A stretch of DNA of 64,000 bases from Palaemon carinicauda (GCF_036898095.1 NC_090729.1:63579132-63643131); one strand, 5' to 3'; positions 35,501 through 48,409 are shown, counted from the first letter of the stretch. Notes: generated by a model not told the origin, from the letters alone. Translations and numbers: made by a program.

Positions 35501-36546
35501 GTGTAAAATCCGGACGTCGGACGTCGTCCGGGAGAATAGAAAATCGCTTGTATCACCGGGAAAGACGCGAAAATACACCTCTTTTTTGTGACTGGTAATG
35601 TTCACTGATACTTTCTGTTCTTTTCTGAATAAATGTTCGAAAAATATTGGTTTATTTTCATGTCATTGAGAATAATCTCAATCGGACGTCAACATTACAC
35701 TATTTAACTGCCCGCTATTTTACCCTGTTAGGATAAAAGCCGGACGTCGCCATCAGCAGTCACAGATAAGAATTTACCCGGCTGTAAAGTAACATAAGGA
35801 AAAAGGGCCTACCACTCCCTTTACTCTGCATTTAGTTGCCAATAGGTTTAGTATGATCCACTACCAATTAAAATGTTGCCAACTTTAGCCAGACACAGGA
35901 TACTACATGTAAGAAATGGAGCCTATTTCACTTGAAATGTACTGAATTTTTATCAATCAATTTGTTTTTATTCGTTTTATAATAGCCTGTGCCTGTTGCC
36001 CAGTAAGAGCCACGGGAAGGCAGTTGACAGTCTAACCAACTAATCCACCACCCTACACCATATTATTTCCCATAACCATAAATATAAGCAAATATACTCA
36101 ATTGAAAGAAATAATAGGCTAGAACAATTAAGAAAAGGTAAATATTAAAATTAATGTATATAAAGGTAAATGTAAAAAGTTTTATCACAGACAAAAAATT
36201 TCAAGAAATTTACAACAATGATATCCTAATTGCACTTGTCTCGACCAAACAAACAACATGTTAGAATAGTTTATTTTAAAAGTTACATGAGACTACAAGT
36301 AGAAATACAACAAAAGCAGTTTTACATATAAGCATGTAAGTGTGATGTAGTGTAATGTTGACGTCCGATTGAGATTATTCTCAATAAAATGAAAATAAGT
36401 TAATATTTTGCGAACATTTATTTAGGAAAACAGAAAGTATCAGTGAAAATTACCAGTGTCAAAAAAGTGGTGTATTATGGTGATACAAACGGTTTTCTAT
36501 TCTCCCTGACGGCATCCGATGTCCGACGTCCTGATTTTACACTGCC
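35501..36546. mobile_element. foldback MITE, Mutator-like (copy 4, left end clipped)
   Basis: The left end lacks the outer GGCACA and starts GTGTAAAATCCGG, joined to the dispersed repeat also seen at 10.2 kb. The right end reads CACTGCC with two bases missing. It is the mirror of copy 3, and its right flank is the complement of copy 3's left flank. No 9-bp duplication. Confidence 0.82.
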
Positions 36547-37026
36547 GAAAAGTGCCTCTGTATGACTTGCACTAAAAAACCATTGTAAGCAATGATTTCG
36601 GTACACACACACACACACACACATAATATTTGTTTATAATATACAAACGACTTTTGTATATAACCACAACATTTTTTATTAGGAGATATTTCCTGGAGAA
36701 GAGTCACTTAATTTTAAGATATGAGTTATTAAATGAATGATTACTGAATTATTATTATTAGTTAATGATTTACGTGAAATTTCTATGAAAATATCTATAC
36801 GATTGTTGAAAATTAGCCTAAGTAAAATTATATCTCTGAGTAAGTCATCAGTTCGTAACATCACTTCTCTACAACTTCCTGGTGAGGTGATATATCCTGA
36901 CGTCGTCTCATTGTGAATTGCATATCTTTAAACGGTAAAGAGTTCTTAACTCTTCCCGATAATTATTCATGCTGTCAATTTCTGTGTAGTTGACCCTTTG
37001 GTTTTAGCAAAATGTCTATTGTCAAA

Positions 37027-37511
37027 CTATAACGTTGGTCATAAGTTGTCAGATGATTTCACCATATTACTCACCCGAAATGAGTTAATAATTATTAGTA
37101 ATTATCCAGGGGATTCCATCTGATGTCGCCGATTTTTCTCAATGGGGTTTAATGATACGATGTTATCCTTAAAAATACATTTAATGGACTTCTTGTGGTT
37201 ACATTGCTCTGACTCTGCTAACAACCAACTCCCAAGTGAACGTCTCATAAACAAACTCAAGAACCAAAACATATGATCGACCAATAGAGCATCGCTTCTC
37301 CAAAGACTTAAAACCTACTCTTATACAAAAGTACAAAGAATCACATCCCATCTTTGAGGTAATCAATAAATGCTTGAACCCTAATATCAAAATACATCAT
37401 TTCAGTTATATACATTCTCGAACATGTTTCATCTATGCAATATGATGTAATGTTGCGCAATACACATAACATTTGAGGTAGTACAGTGCATTATTACAAT
37501 AATGCATAACA
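37027..37511 (-). repeat. 3' LTR
   Basis: 485 bp. It starts TGTTATG on the minus strand right after the purine tract and contains one copy of the terminal unit with GGCGACATCAG about 105 bp from its end. Confidence 0.8.
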
Positions 37512-37514
37512 GTC

Positions 37515-37734
37515 TCCTCCCACATAACTTAAACATTGTAAAAATCTTTATAAATCTAATCGAAGCACCTATCATCTGAATATCAAAACCATTATAACCT
37601 TTCAAAACTCTATTTGTTCCTTCTAATAACAAATTAGGAATGCTTTTAGCTGTTCTCTCAGACATAATTGATACATCGGCTGCTATGTCAACTTGCATCA
37701 AAATTGGTTTACAGTTAATGATTACTTCTACCAT
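37515..37734 (-). pseudogene. retroviral-type aspartic protease remnant
   Basis: The frame reads VEVIINCKPILMQVDIAADVSIMS...LKGYNGFDIQMIGA. Layout and spacing match gypsy proteases, but the catalytic D-T/S-G has become D-I-A, so it cannot be active. The frame runs on into the LTR. Confidence 0.72.
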
Positions 37735-37873
37735 GATATGTTTCTTTGTATTTTTATTGACAGAATTTATGCGAAACGCAAAATCAGTTTCTGACTTATC
37801 CTGATTATCATGAAAATTTTCCGCATTATTCTCTTGACCAATAGTATCAACTGAAGCATTTATTTTCTTTGCG

Positions 37874-38708
37874 TACTGTTAAGGGAATCTACAAACAGTT
37901 GCAAGATGACCCATCTTTCTGCAATTCTGGCATGTCTGTCCAGTAGCAGGCATTTCTTTGCTTCCTATGCAAGATGATCAGTTTTACCACACCTATAACA
38001 CTTGGGTTTGTCCTGTTGTTTCTGTGTGTAGGCCTTATTCTGATATTTATGAACATTAGTCTTAGGTACTTTCTATGACTAGGCTTTGACATATTCCTTC
38101 TCTGTTTCTCATTATTTTTCCACTATAAACCTTTTATACTAACTTTTGAACTTTCCATTCTTTTGCTTATAGAACTACCTATTATGTTACTTTGCCCATT
38201 TGATGTTTCTAAATCTCTGCCTATTATCAAGACCTTTTCAAATGGTAAATCTTTATCTTGCAATAATTTCTTTCTTAGCTCTTCTGATGTACAATGTGCA
38301 ATAACTTGATCTATGATAACATTTTCTAACTCTAGAAATTCACATGAAACAGCTAATTTTTTTAAGTCTAGTCAGAAATGCATCTAAACTTTCATTTTCT
38401 TTCTGATAAGCCTGTGCACTAAATTGGTATCTTTCAAAAAAATTATTGACCAGAGGAGCAAAATATGTGGTAAGAGCCTTAATTGAAGCTTCACTTGTGT
38501 CATCTGTAGGCTGCAATGTCTTAAACACTTCCCGAACTTCCCTACCTGCTGTATGAAGTAATGATGACTTCTTTTGGGCCTCTTTCATGTTCCCTAATGC
38601 TTCTTAATAAATCTTAAATTCCTCAAACCACTGCTGCCATCGTGTTGCAACAGAATTGGGCTCCGCTGTGATGCTAAATCGTTCAGGATGTTCAATGTCA
38701 AGAGACAT
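37874..38708 (-). pseudogene. gypsy-type gag with zinc knuckle, degenerate
   Basis: It starts MSLDIEHPERF and reaches a TAA after FKIY (38604-38606), then continues in frame as EALGNMKEAQKKSSLLHTAGREVREVF and FFERYQFSAQAYQKENESLDAFLTRL. That is the capsid core of Mag/gypsy gag proteins (R--F----Q---E----F---L). A Cys/His knuckle region with frame changes follows near 37900-38010. The same TAA stands in the fragment at 52.7 kb. Confidence 0.8.
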
Positions 38709-39089
38709 TTTGACTGCTTACCTTGATACCTAGATTAGGTTAAGCTACTTTTCTATAGTCACCTTGTACTTCCTACCTTTTTTGTATCCTAGCCAACCTT
38801 AAAATACACTTTGCTTTCTTGTTTTGTTTGCTTGTGTTTGATGAAATTCCTCAGGTTGGTTGGCTACATGGGAAATCTTCATTTGGCTTTTTTTTTCTGC
38901 TCCCGGCCGCTGATCTACAAAGGCTCCAATGTTTCTTCTGCTTCTCTATGATCTCTGCATGTTTTCTTCCTCCTGTTGTCGCCAGTATTGCGTTGGTCGT
39001 AAGTTGTCAGATGATTTCAACATATTACGCACTCTAAATTAGTAAATAATTATTAGCAATTATCCAGGGGATTCCATCTGATGTCGCCA

Positions 39090-39565
39090 GTATAGGGTTG
39101 GTCATAAGTTTTCAGATGATTTCACCATATTACTCACCTGAAATGAGTTAATAATTATTAGTAATTATCCAGGGGATTCCATCTGATGTTGCTGATTTTT
39201 CTCGATGGGGTTTAATGATACGTTGGTATTCTTAAAAATACATTTAATGGACTTCTTTTGGTTACATTGCTCTGACTCAGCCAACAACCAACTCCCAAGT
39301 GAACGTCTCATACACAAACTCAAGAACCAAAACATATGATCGACCAATAGAGCATCGCTCTCCAAAGACTTAAATCCTACTCCTAGACAAAAGTACAAAG
39401 AATCACATCCCCTTAATCAATAAATGCTTGAACCCTAATATCAAAATACATCATTTCAGTTATATACATTCTCGAACATGTTTTATCCCTGCAATATGAT
39501 GCAATGTTGCGCAATACACGTAACATTTGAGGTAATACACTACATTATTACAACAATACATAACA
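39090..39565 (-). repeat. 5' LTR
   Basis: 476 bp. The terminal unit of about 105 bp, with TGGCGACA at its end, is repeated once more inside the leader (to about 38990). Confidence 0.75.
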
Positions 39566-39623
39566 CAAATTTACCCAAGCTATATAATGAAATTGTGTTA
39601 TTTTTGACAACATCTGCAAATTT

Positions 39624-42158
39624 CAGTGGAACCACTACATACGATTGTTCCAACATCCGAAGTTAAATTCCATCAAATTTTCGTCTCGATACCCGAAGTC
39701 ATGCTCCAACATCCGGCGTAGACCATGCGCGTAGAATTTTCTTGAAGCGTCGGTCATAGTTTCTTGTTTACGCTGGTAGAAGGCAGCACGTCGGAGGGAC
39801 GCCATTGAGCGTCACGTCGGTCAGTTCTCTGTTCTCGTGAACATTGTGTGGTTGTCCTCTATCCATTCCGTTATTAACAGTGCCTATTATATTCCTTTTC
39901 TCACTTTTCATTTTTTATTCTATGCATAATCATGGGTCCTAAGAAGTTAGTTTCGGTATAGGTATTAGTAGTGGTGAGAAAAAGAAGCAGGCAACGCTTT
40001 CATTAGAATTAAAGCAAGAAATTATAGAATGATATGAGCGTGGTGTGAGTGATCTGGCTGAACAATAAGGCTGGAATTTGTCTACGATCTGGGCGATCAT
40101 CAAGCAGAAGGCAGCCATTAAAACAGTCAAACCATCGAAGGGGATCACCCTGGAAGAGATGGAACGGCTTTTATTGATATGGATAAAGGACAAAGATATT
40201 GTTGGCGATACAATCACTGAAACGATCACTTGTGAGAAGGCCAGCACTAGCTATTGTGACTTGAAGGCAGCAGGCTGTAGGGGTGACGCGGGGGAGAGTT
40301 CAACCGATCCTACGACGGAGGAATTCAAGGCGTCTCGCAGTTGGTTAGAGAAATTTAAGAGAAAGGCATGGATTCATTCAGTTGTTCGGCACGGAGAGGC
40401 TTCAAGTTCGAACACCAAAGCAGCTAACAATTTTTTTTTAAGAAATTCAAAAAGATCGTGGAGGATGAAGGCTATGTAGAGCAGCAAGTTTTCAATTGTG
40501 ATGAAACTGGCCTGTTTTGGAAAAAGATGCCTAGTCGAACATACATCACCGCCGAAAAGAAGAAAATGCCTGGACATAAGCCTATGAAGGATTGATTGAC
40601 TCTCGCCCTATGTGCCAACGCCAGCGGGGACTGCAATATAAAGCCGTTATTGGTTTATCATTCTGGAAACCCTAGGGCATTTAAGGCACATAGTGTCAAT
40701 AAGGACATGCTGTATGATTTCTGACATGCTAATTCTAATGTTTGGGTTACTAGGCATTTCTTTGTTGAATGGGTAAACCATGCTTTTGGCCCTGTTGTCA
40801 AGAAGTACCTTCAGGAGAGGAATTCGCCTTTAAAGTGCTTGCTTTGCTTGGATAATGCTCCCTCTCACCCCCCAGGACTCGAAGATAATATCATCGACCA
40901 GTTCTAGTTCATCAGAGTGCTGTATTTTCCACTGAACACCACCCCTATCTTCCAGCCCATGGACCAGCAAGTCATCTAGAATTTCAAGAAGCTCTTCACA
41001 AAGCACTTATTTAAGCAGTGCTTTAATGTCATGAAAAGCACCAACTTGACTTTGCGTGAATTTTGGAGGAGCCATTTCAATATCGTGCACTGCTTGAAGA
41101 TCATAGATCAGGCTTGGGAGGGAGTAACTCGACGGACACTGAATGCAGCTAAGAAGAAGCTTTGGCCTGATGCTGATTCTCCCAGGGATTTTGAAGATTT
41201 TGGCCACGAGCCTGAACCTGTGCTTGCTGTAGAGGAAGATGTAAAAGTCGTAGAAGAGATTGTATCCCTTGGCAAGTCCATGGGTCTGGAGGTCGATGAA
41301 GATGACATTACCAAACTCGTCGAAGAGCATCATGAAGAGCTCACCACCGAGGAACTCGAGGAGCTGCATACCACGCAGAATGATGATTTCCAAGCGCAGT
41401 TGAGTGAGTCGGAGGACATCGAGGAGGTAGAGCACATCTTAAGTTCGGCTGAAATATAAAAGATCTTAGCACATCATCAACACGTGGTTGATTTCATTGA
41501 TAAGCATCACCCACAGAAACTTCAGCTTTGCCGTGTAGTTTCGCAATTCGATGATGTCTGCTTAACCCATTTCAGAAAAATTCTGAAAACCCATACCAGG
41601 CAACTTTCTCTCGATAGTTTCTTTAAAAAATCTATGAAGCAGGCTAGTGATCATGATTAAGAGAAAGAAAGTGAAGCAATGAAAACTAAGTGCAAGTGAT
41701 GAAAATCAAAAATCAAAAAGAAAAAAAAGGTAAAAAAATTTAAAATATAAAAATAAAAAAAAAAATAATTCAGCTAAATTAGGTTAAAGTCCATATAGTG
41801 TAAGATAGAGTAAGTTAAGGTATGTTATCGCAGTCACCACCAATTACTCCTCGCTGACCGTCCGTCTCCTCCTGCGTAGCAAATCCTACACCTGCGTTGA
41901 CCTGTTTCTAAGGTAAAGTGACAATAAAAATTCCTTTTTATTTATTATTTCTTTATAATTATCCTTTTTTACATCTCATTTATATAATGCAATTGTGTTA
42001 TTGTTATGTGTAATTATATGCAGCAATTCATTAAGGAGTTAAAGGTTTTTGGGCTGTAGAACAAATTATACAAATTACAGTGTATTCTTATGGGAATATT
42101 TGCTCCAACATACGAAGCAGGAAGCAGGTCCCAGAACGAATATGTAGAGGTTCCACTG
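39624..42158 (+). mobile_element. Tigger/pogo DNA transposon, copy 2
   Basis: CAGTGGAACC starts at 39624, and the complement with a following TA ends at 42158. It mirrors copy 1. In its non-coding 3' part it keeps the empty TTAA site (about 42031-42034) at which copy 3 was split. Confidence 0.87.
39932..41459 (+). pseudogene. Tigger/pogo transposase, degenerate (copy 2)
   Basis: It starts MGPKK and is broken near 40000 and 40070. It continues with the STIWAIIKQK helix, an EEMERLLLIWIKDKDI block, a CENPB-type SWLEKFKRKA segment, FNCDETGLFW (about 40495), LLCLDNAPSHPPG (about 40840) and PILQPMDQQVI (about 40960). The acidic tail is an intact frame from 41031 to 41459. There are stops at several places. 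All three DDE Asp positions are still readable, but the protein is not. Confidence 0.85.
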
Positions 42159-42235
42159 TATTGCTTACCAGAATGAAGGAAATATCACAGGAGATTGGTC
42201 TTAAGATACATAAAATAAAGACAGAAATAAATATA

Positions 42236-42898
42236 GCTACAAACCTAGTTGGAAAAGCAGGATGTTACAATCCCAAGGTCTCCAACATGGAAAATAGCCG
42301 AGTGAGGAAAGGAAATGAGGAAAAACTACAGGAAAAATTTAAGAACTATAATAACATTGGAATAAATAATTCATATGTGAACTATAAAAACTTGAAAATA
42401 ACCTGAGGAAAAAAACTTGAAAATTACAAGAGAAAGAGAAACAAAATAGAATAGTTTGCCCGAGTGTACCCTCAAGCAAGAGAACTCTAACTCAAAACAG
42501 TGGCAGTCCATGCTACAGAGGCCATGGCACCACCTAACACTAGAGAACAGTGGTTTGATTTTGGAGTTACCTTCTCCAAGAAGAGCTGCTTACCATAGTT
42601 AAAGAGTTTCTTCTACCCTTACAAAAAGCGAAATAGCCACTGAACAATTTGAGTGCAGTAGTCAACCCCTCAAGTGAAAAAGAATTTTGTTTAGTAATCT
42701 CAGTTTTGTCAAGTATATGAGGACAGAGGAGAATCTGTAATGAATAGGCTATACTATTCAGTGCATGTGTAGGCAAAGAGAAAGTGAACCATAACCAGAG
42801 AGAAGAATCCAATATAGTACTGTCAGGCCAGTCAAAGGACCCAATAACTCTCTACCGGTAGTATCTCAACAGGTGGCTGGTCCCCTAGCCAAACTACA
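42236..42898 (-). mobile_element. internally deleted derivative of the 2A LINE (copy 2)
   Basis: On the minus strand it begins near 42898 with GGCTAGGGGACCAGCC, runs through the LINE 5' UTR to about 42440, then jumps to the LINE 3' end (about 42236-42420). It abuts the flank of Tigger copy 2. It has the same structure as 22215-22804, and the tail lacks a clear TAA repeat. Confidence 0.78.
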
Positions 42899-42901
42899 GA
42901 A

Positions 42902-43075
42902 TGAAACTGCAGCAGCCGCAGGGTTTCCTTTTTGACATCTTTGCCAGGGAATAGAACATGCAATTTTCCACGCCACAGGCTATCTTTAATTTCTTTTGCT
43001 GTGAATATTTTGCAATAGAGATATGAAACCACACTGATTATCATTTCCTGATCCCGCCTAGCCCGAGATCTAACA
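42902..43075 (+). repeat. 5' LTR of gypsy copy 2 (diverged)
   Basis: It aligns with 47942-48103 through GGCTATCT, ATGAAACCA and CCTAGCC blocks. It ends ...TAACA just before the TGGCGC primer site. The start is approximate. Confidence 0.55.
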
Positions 43076-43319
43076 TGGCGCAGTGAATGAAAAGAAAAAG
43101 AAGACCAAAAGTAATAACTGTAGCATGGCATGGCAACACTGCCGAGACAACCCTCATTTGCATTCCCTAGGGGCAGGATTGTAAGGACAGGAACCTCAGG
43201 AACCGGCATCAGGATATCATCGGCTTCCGTGCTGCAGGCTCACCACGTATTACAAACCCAGCTATAAGCCATCCAGAATCCTAAGGCTGAGATAACAGAG
43301 TTGTCCCTCCAGGGAAGCA

Positions 43320-44330
43320 ATGTACCCCAACCAAGGATCCCTTCGTCAGCAGCTCAGGGAAAGTGTGAGGTTGAGGTGTCCCCTTGCAGCCTTCAGGTCT
43401 TGGAAATGGTCAATGGAGTGTTGGTTGCATCTATGCAAGTTGAAGTCTAACAAGGCAGTTCATCACATAAGGCTGCATTGTGTCCCAATATTGCAACGTT
43501 CCATAGATTCTAGGTATACTGACGCCCAGTGGAGTGTTCTATCTACGGAAAGGGCATTCGATGCGATAAAGCAAATGGTGGTAAAAGCTTCTAATCAAGC
43601 AGTGAAGTGGCTAGAGTTTTTTTATTTCACACAAGAGCCTAGTGAGTCCTTCAATTATTATTTCATTAAGTGTACACAAAAGTCTACTAACTGTGCATTT
43701 ACATGTCCTAATTGTAATAATGATTTATCTAAATATATACTTTTGAGTCAGCTCATGGTAGGCCTGAGTGATTAAGTACTCAAAAGGCAGGTATTACTAT
43801 CATGCAATGATATTCGTGATATCATGTGCAGTGCATTTGAGGCTACCCATGATGATTCCCTTCGTAATAGGGCATGGCTTAGTAGCTCCCCTAGAGCAGC
43901 TGCTGCCAGTGTGTTTGAGGAGGAACCCGAGGTGGCAGCCACCCTTAATAATTGGGAGAGGAACACCCCTGTAAAAGTACAATCGCGCCCCTGTAGTAAT
44001 TGTGGTATTCGTCATACCCCTGGGTAATCCTCATGTCCAGCAAGAAATATGACATGTCACATGTGCAGTAAACCTGGTCACCTTAAGCAGTGTTACAGAG
44101 GGCAGAGCGCCAGGAATAGCATTAGTGGAGTCGGACATAGTGGGTGCAGTGATGGCAGTTGTCGTAGCGGAAGAGGCAAGGTTGCGGAATGGATCGTCCT
44201 AGCAACAAGCTATTCATGTCGATGCATCCTTGGCGAACTTGGGGGGAATGGTCTTATGTACAAGAGGTACCAGGCACTGGTGCTCAAGTTTGTGTTGGGG
44301 GACCTGCCATTCTTGTGAATTTGAACATAA
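43320..44330 (+). pseudogene. gypsy gag with CCHC knuckles, degenerate
   Basis: 43320-43775 is a capsid-like frame (QEPSESFNYYFIKC). 43824-44027 carries the C-terminal part, and at about 43990-44100 lie CSNCGIRH...CPAR and CHMCSKPGHLKQCY, the paired knuckle arrangement of K02A2.6-like gypsy elements. A stop (about 44025) and frame changes interrupt it. Confidence 0.75.
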
Positions 44331-44389
44331 AACCAGCTAAGTTGAGGTTGAAAGAATGATTGCAAGATTTTGCCAACCTGCATCTGAAG

Positions 44390-47300
44390 GCACACAACCC
44401 AGGAAGTATACTTTGTAAAGTCCTCCATTGATTTTTTTTTATCCCTGGATGCTTGCAAGAAACTTGGTTGTGTGCCAGAAACATTTCCAAACCATGCCCC
44501 CTTCACGGAGTCTCCCCCACAGAAGCAAGTGCAACCCATACATTAGCTGCAGCAACCGATCAGCCTGCGAGACCGTCGGCCATTCTGTTTCCCCCTAGTG
44601 GGGAGAATATTACCAGATTTGAAAACTGGTTACTAGCCCATTTTTCAAGTACGACTTCCAACACTGAGAGAGAACACCTCACGGTAGTGGATGGGGAACC
44701 CAAAAAGTATCCAATTATTACCTGACGCAGTTCCTTACACCTGCCAAACACCTGTGTTAGTACCTAAACACTGGAAAAAGGAGGTGGAAGCCCAGTTGGA
44801 TAAGGATGTCAAGAGAGGGGTCTTACAACGAGCTCCCACAGGAAAGCCCACAGAAAGGTGTTCACGTATGGTGGTCGTGGCCAAGAAATCGAGGCAAACA
44901 AGGCGTACGGTTGACTATCAAGAACTCAACGCAAGTTGTAGAAGGGAGGCCCATCATACCCCTACGCCCTTCAATATGGTATCTAACATTCCTCTCTGCT
45001 CATACAAGACTGTGGCCAACACCTATTGGTGATTTCCCAAGGAAGAACTGGACAAGGAAAGCATACCCCTAACCACATTTATCACACCTTGGGGCAGGTA
45101 TCAATACCGAAGGACAACAATGGGACATTGTTCTGCCTCTGACACATATACATGCCATGAAGCCATTAAAGAAGTACCCAGGAAGTTTAAGTACGTGGAC
45201 GACACAATTCTCTATGATTCAAGCGTAGAAGGAGCCTTTCACCATGTGTATGACTTCTTCGCAGTCTGTGCATATGAAGGCATAATTTTGAAACCAGAAA
45301 AATTTAAGTTCTGCAAGAAAGAAGTGGAATTCGTCGGGTTTGACGTCAGTTGGGACTCCTACACGCCCTCAGAAAATTGTTTATCTGCCATCAAAAGTTT
45401 TTCTATGCCACAAAAGCTCACAATATCTGATATCAGGTCATGGTATGGTTCCGTCAATCAGCTGGCCCCTTTCCTCATAACAGCACCCATCATGACCTCC
45501 TTTAGAGACCTACTGAGGAAGCCCTCAGGCAAACAGGTCTATTAGGATGAGCACCTTCAGGAGAAGTTTTGTCAAGTGCAAGACACCGTCTGCAAGTTGA
45601 CCAAGGACAGCCTCACCTACTTTGAATAGCTGTGGCCGACTGTTGCAGTCACTAACTGGAGTAAAAAGGGAGTGGGCTTCGTCATCCTCCAATACTAGGG
45701 CAGTTTTACCTCCGTCCAAACCCCCCTCTGTTGTAGAGATGGTTGGAGAATAACGCTTTGTAGCAGTCGTTTCCTCATGCCCACCGTGTTTTGGTATGCA
45801 GCTTTGGAGGGGAAGCCCTTACGGTAGCCAGGTACTTAAAAAACGCATGATTATTCTTATCAGGCTACCCAAACTTAACCATTGTCCCAGACCACAGACC
45901 TTTGGTCATATTACTAGGCAATAGAAGTCTCGGCAATATCACCAATCCCAGACTATTTAGATTTGAGGAGAAGACATTATTGTATAATTTCAATGTTAAA
46001 TACCTACCAGGCAAGAGAAATCATGATGCGGACTTCCTCCCTTGATTTCCGGCCCTGAGGACGGCGCCAGATAAAAATGATGCCAGCTTTAATGAAGAAT
46101 TAATGATTGCTGTAGTGTCAGCTATCACGGAAAACCTACAGGAGCAGTACACCATAGACGAAAAAACTGTTGAAGAGGTAGTCCTGGACGACCCAGCATT
46201 AAAGCTACTAATCGCTCGAGTGACTGCAAGGGATTGGAACCCAAAGAAATCTTAAGAAATTGCATATTTTTCGCCCTTCTACGACATCAGAGAACGCCTT
46301 TCTGTATCTGCCGATCTAGTCACATGTTGCTTTAATGATAACACCATCCGCCCTGCCATTCCCAAAGGGCTCCACCATCAGATAAACGCTAACCTTTATG
46401 CTGGACATCAAGTCCTAGATACAATGTTGAGAAGAGAGAGATATTACGTTTATTGGCCGGGCATCGAAGGCAGCATCATCATTCACGGTGTACATCATTC
46501 GAAGCTCACTCACCATTATTGCCAGCCGAAGTCATCAAAATGACCACTGCCCCAGAGTATCCCTTCCAAAAGACTGTCATGGACCTTTTTCAGCTTGAAG
46601 AACACACGTATATGGCATATTGGGACAGGCTTACAGGCTGGCTAGAAATAACCCACTTCCCTAATGGCACCTGGTATGCAAAGGTCATGACAAAATTTAG
46701 ACATTACTTCACTCGATGGGGAGCTCCTGAGTAATTGTCTACGGACGGCGGTACCAACCTGGTGAGGGGAGAAATGATGGCCTTCTACAGGAGATGGAGA
46801 GTAGACATACACCTATCATTGGCCCACTACCCACAGTCAAATGGGAGCCGAGGCCGCAGTCAAGTCCGCAAAGAAAATAATTAGGAAAAGTATAACCTGG
46901 ACTGGAAGCCTCAATCACGACAAGGTATCATTGGCCATGCTTGCAGTACTAGAACACACACATAAGGGGTATAAATAAATCTCTGGCACAATTGGTAACT
47001 GGGAGACAGCTACACGATGGTATACTGACCACAGAACTCAACTATATTATAGACCACCACTGAAGAAAATCATTATGAAAAGGAAAACTTCAGGTACCAG
47101 AGAAAAATAAGAAGATAATTGAAAGTGGCACCGATAGGAGGTTAACACCCCTACAGCCAGGCACGCACGTCAGGGTTCAAAACCAAGTGACTAAGTCCTG
47201 GGATAGGATGGGAATCATAGTCGAGCAACGACCTCATAGACAGTACATCGTAAGACTAGATGGTAGTGGGCATCCGTTGATAAGGAACAGAAGACACCTC

Positions 47301-47450
47301 ACGGTCACTGAACTGCCCATCAATGAGACAACAGGATCCACTCCTACTGACGACGAAGTGGCTCACGAGCATAAGTGTCCTCCATCAGAGTTAGAGGTAC
47401 GGCCTCCAAGGAAGAGAGAGGTCCCCGTCTGGATGAACGATTATATATAA
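44390..47450 (+). pseudogene. gypsy pol, degenerate (copy 2)
   Basis: 44691-45032 holds the linker and RT start. 45120-45545 carries the intact catalytic block KYVDDTILYDSS and the thumb. TAG after GKQVY (45541-45543) is shared with copy 1. RNase H follows in pieces. Integrase at 46380-46975 includes YWDRLTGWLEI, TDGGTNL and the region of the last Glu, disturbed here by a deletion in SNG-R-EA. The C-terminus is at 47187-47450. Shared stops and the shared frame change near 44700 / 26045 show that copies 1 and 2 descend from one already broken sequence. Confidence 0.85.
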
Positions 47451-47649
47451 TCCTCTTTGCTTTGTTTCTGCATTTATAAAGTGAAAATATTTTTGGGGTT
47501 GTTTCACTGCACTTGGACGTGCATATATTTCATACTTGCAAAATTATATTTTGTATGAGATTTTATGTTGACGTTGCATTCACAACTTAATTTTAGGGCA
47601 CATCTTACAATGCTGATGTAATTAATGTTTAGCTTGATGTTATGTTAAT

Positions 47650-47767
<118 letters not shown>

Positions 47768-47941
47768 CCCCCTTTTCAGTCATCCCAATGTTACCATTTA
47801 TTACTACGATTATGATTTACTGTACATATCTGATGTTTTTCTTTTAGATTGTTGAGCATTTTGTTTGTCATACCTGCTTTTGATATTGCCATTTATAAGT
47901 TTTGATAATATTACCCTCCTCATAATATTTTGGGAGGGAGA

Positions 47942-48103
47942 TGTAAGATGTGGCTACATGTAGCGCCTGAGCACCACCCACATAAGTGACATCACTGTCA
48001 CGTCACGGGCTATCTGTATTTCGTTCCTCTGAATCAGTTGCAGTGAGGTTATGAAACCATCCTGACCATCATTACCCAATCCAGCCTAGCCTTGGATTCA
48101 ACA
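47942..48103 (+). repeat. 3' LTR of gypsy copy 2
   Basis: It starts TGTAAGATG right after GGGAGGGAGA and ends TTCAACA, giving 162 bp. Confidence 0.75.
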
Positions 48104-48409
48104 ATTAGAGAACATATTTCCTAAATATTTAAATAATTATAACTCAGTAATTTTTTTCTCCTTCAAAAGATATTTCATCTTCTATTTTATTTATTTCTGT
48201 CTTTATTTTATCTATCTTAAGACCAACCTCCTGTGATATTTCCTTCATTCTGGTAAGCAAGTACAGAGGAACCTTTACATACGATCCTAATTCGTTCTGG
48301 GACCTGCTTCGTATGTTGAAACAATCGTATGTTGGAGCAAATATTCCCTTAAGAATACATTGTAATTTGTATAATTTGTTCTACAGCCCAAAAACCTTTA
48401 TCTCCTTAA

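Larger units (their letters stand above)
37027..39565 (-). mobile_element. gag-protease-only LTR retrotransposon (internally deleted, gypsy-type)
   Basis: Minus strand: 5' LTR 39090-39565, leader with primer-site sequence TGGCGACA, gag from 38708, zinc-knuckle region, aspartic-protease remnant to about 37515, purine tract GGGAGGAGA, 3' LTR 37027-37511. CAAA lies on both outer sides (37023-37026, 39566-39569) as a 4-bp target duplication. RT, RNase H and integrase are absent. Because termini and target duplication are intact, it was either inserted in this form or lost pol afterwards. It resembles the terminal-repeat-with-gag class of non-autonomous elements. Confidence 0.82.
35501..42235 (-). 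repeat. right arm of a large inverted duplication
   Basis: This is the reverse complement of 29475-34223, with an extra 2.05 kb because it keeps the internal part of the LTR element (37512-39089) and one LTR. Small differences are spread through both arms. Confidence 0.85.
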
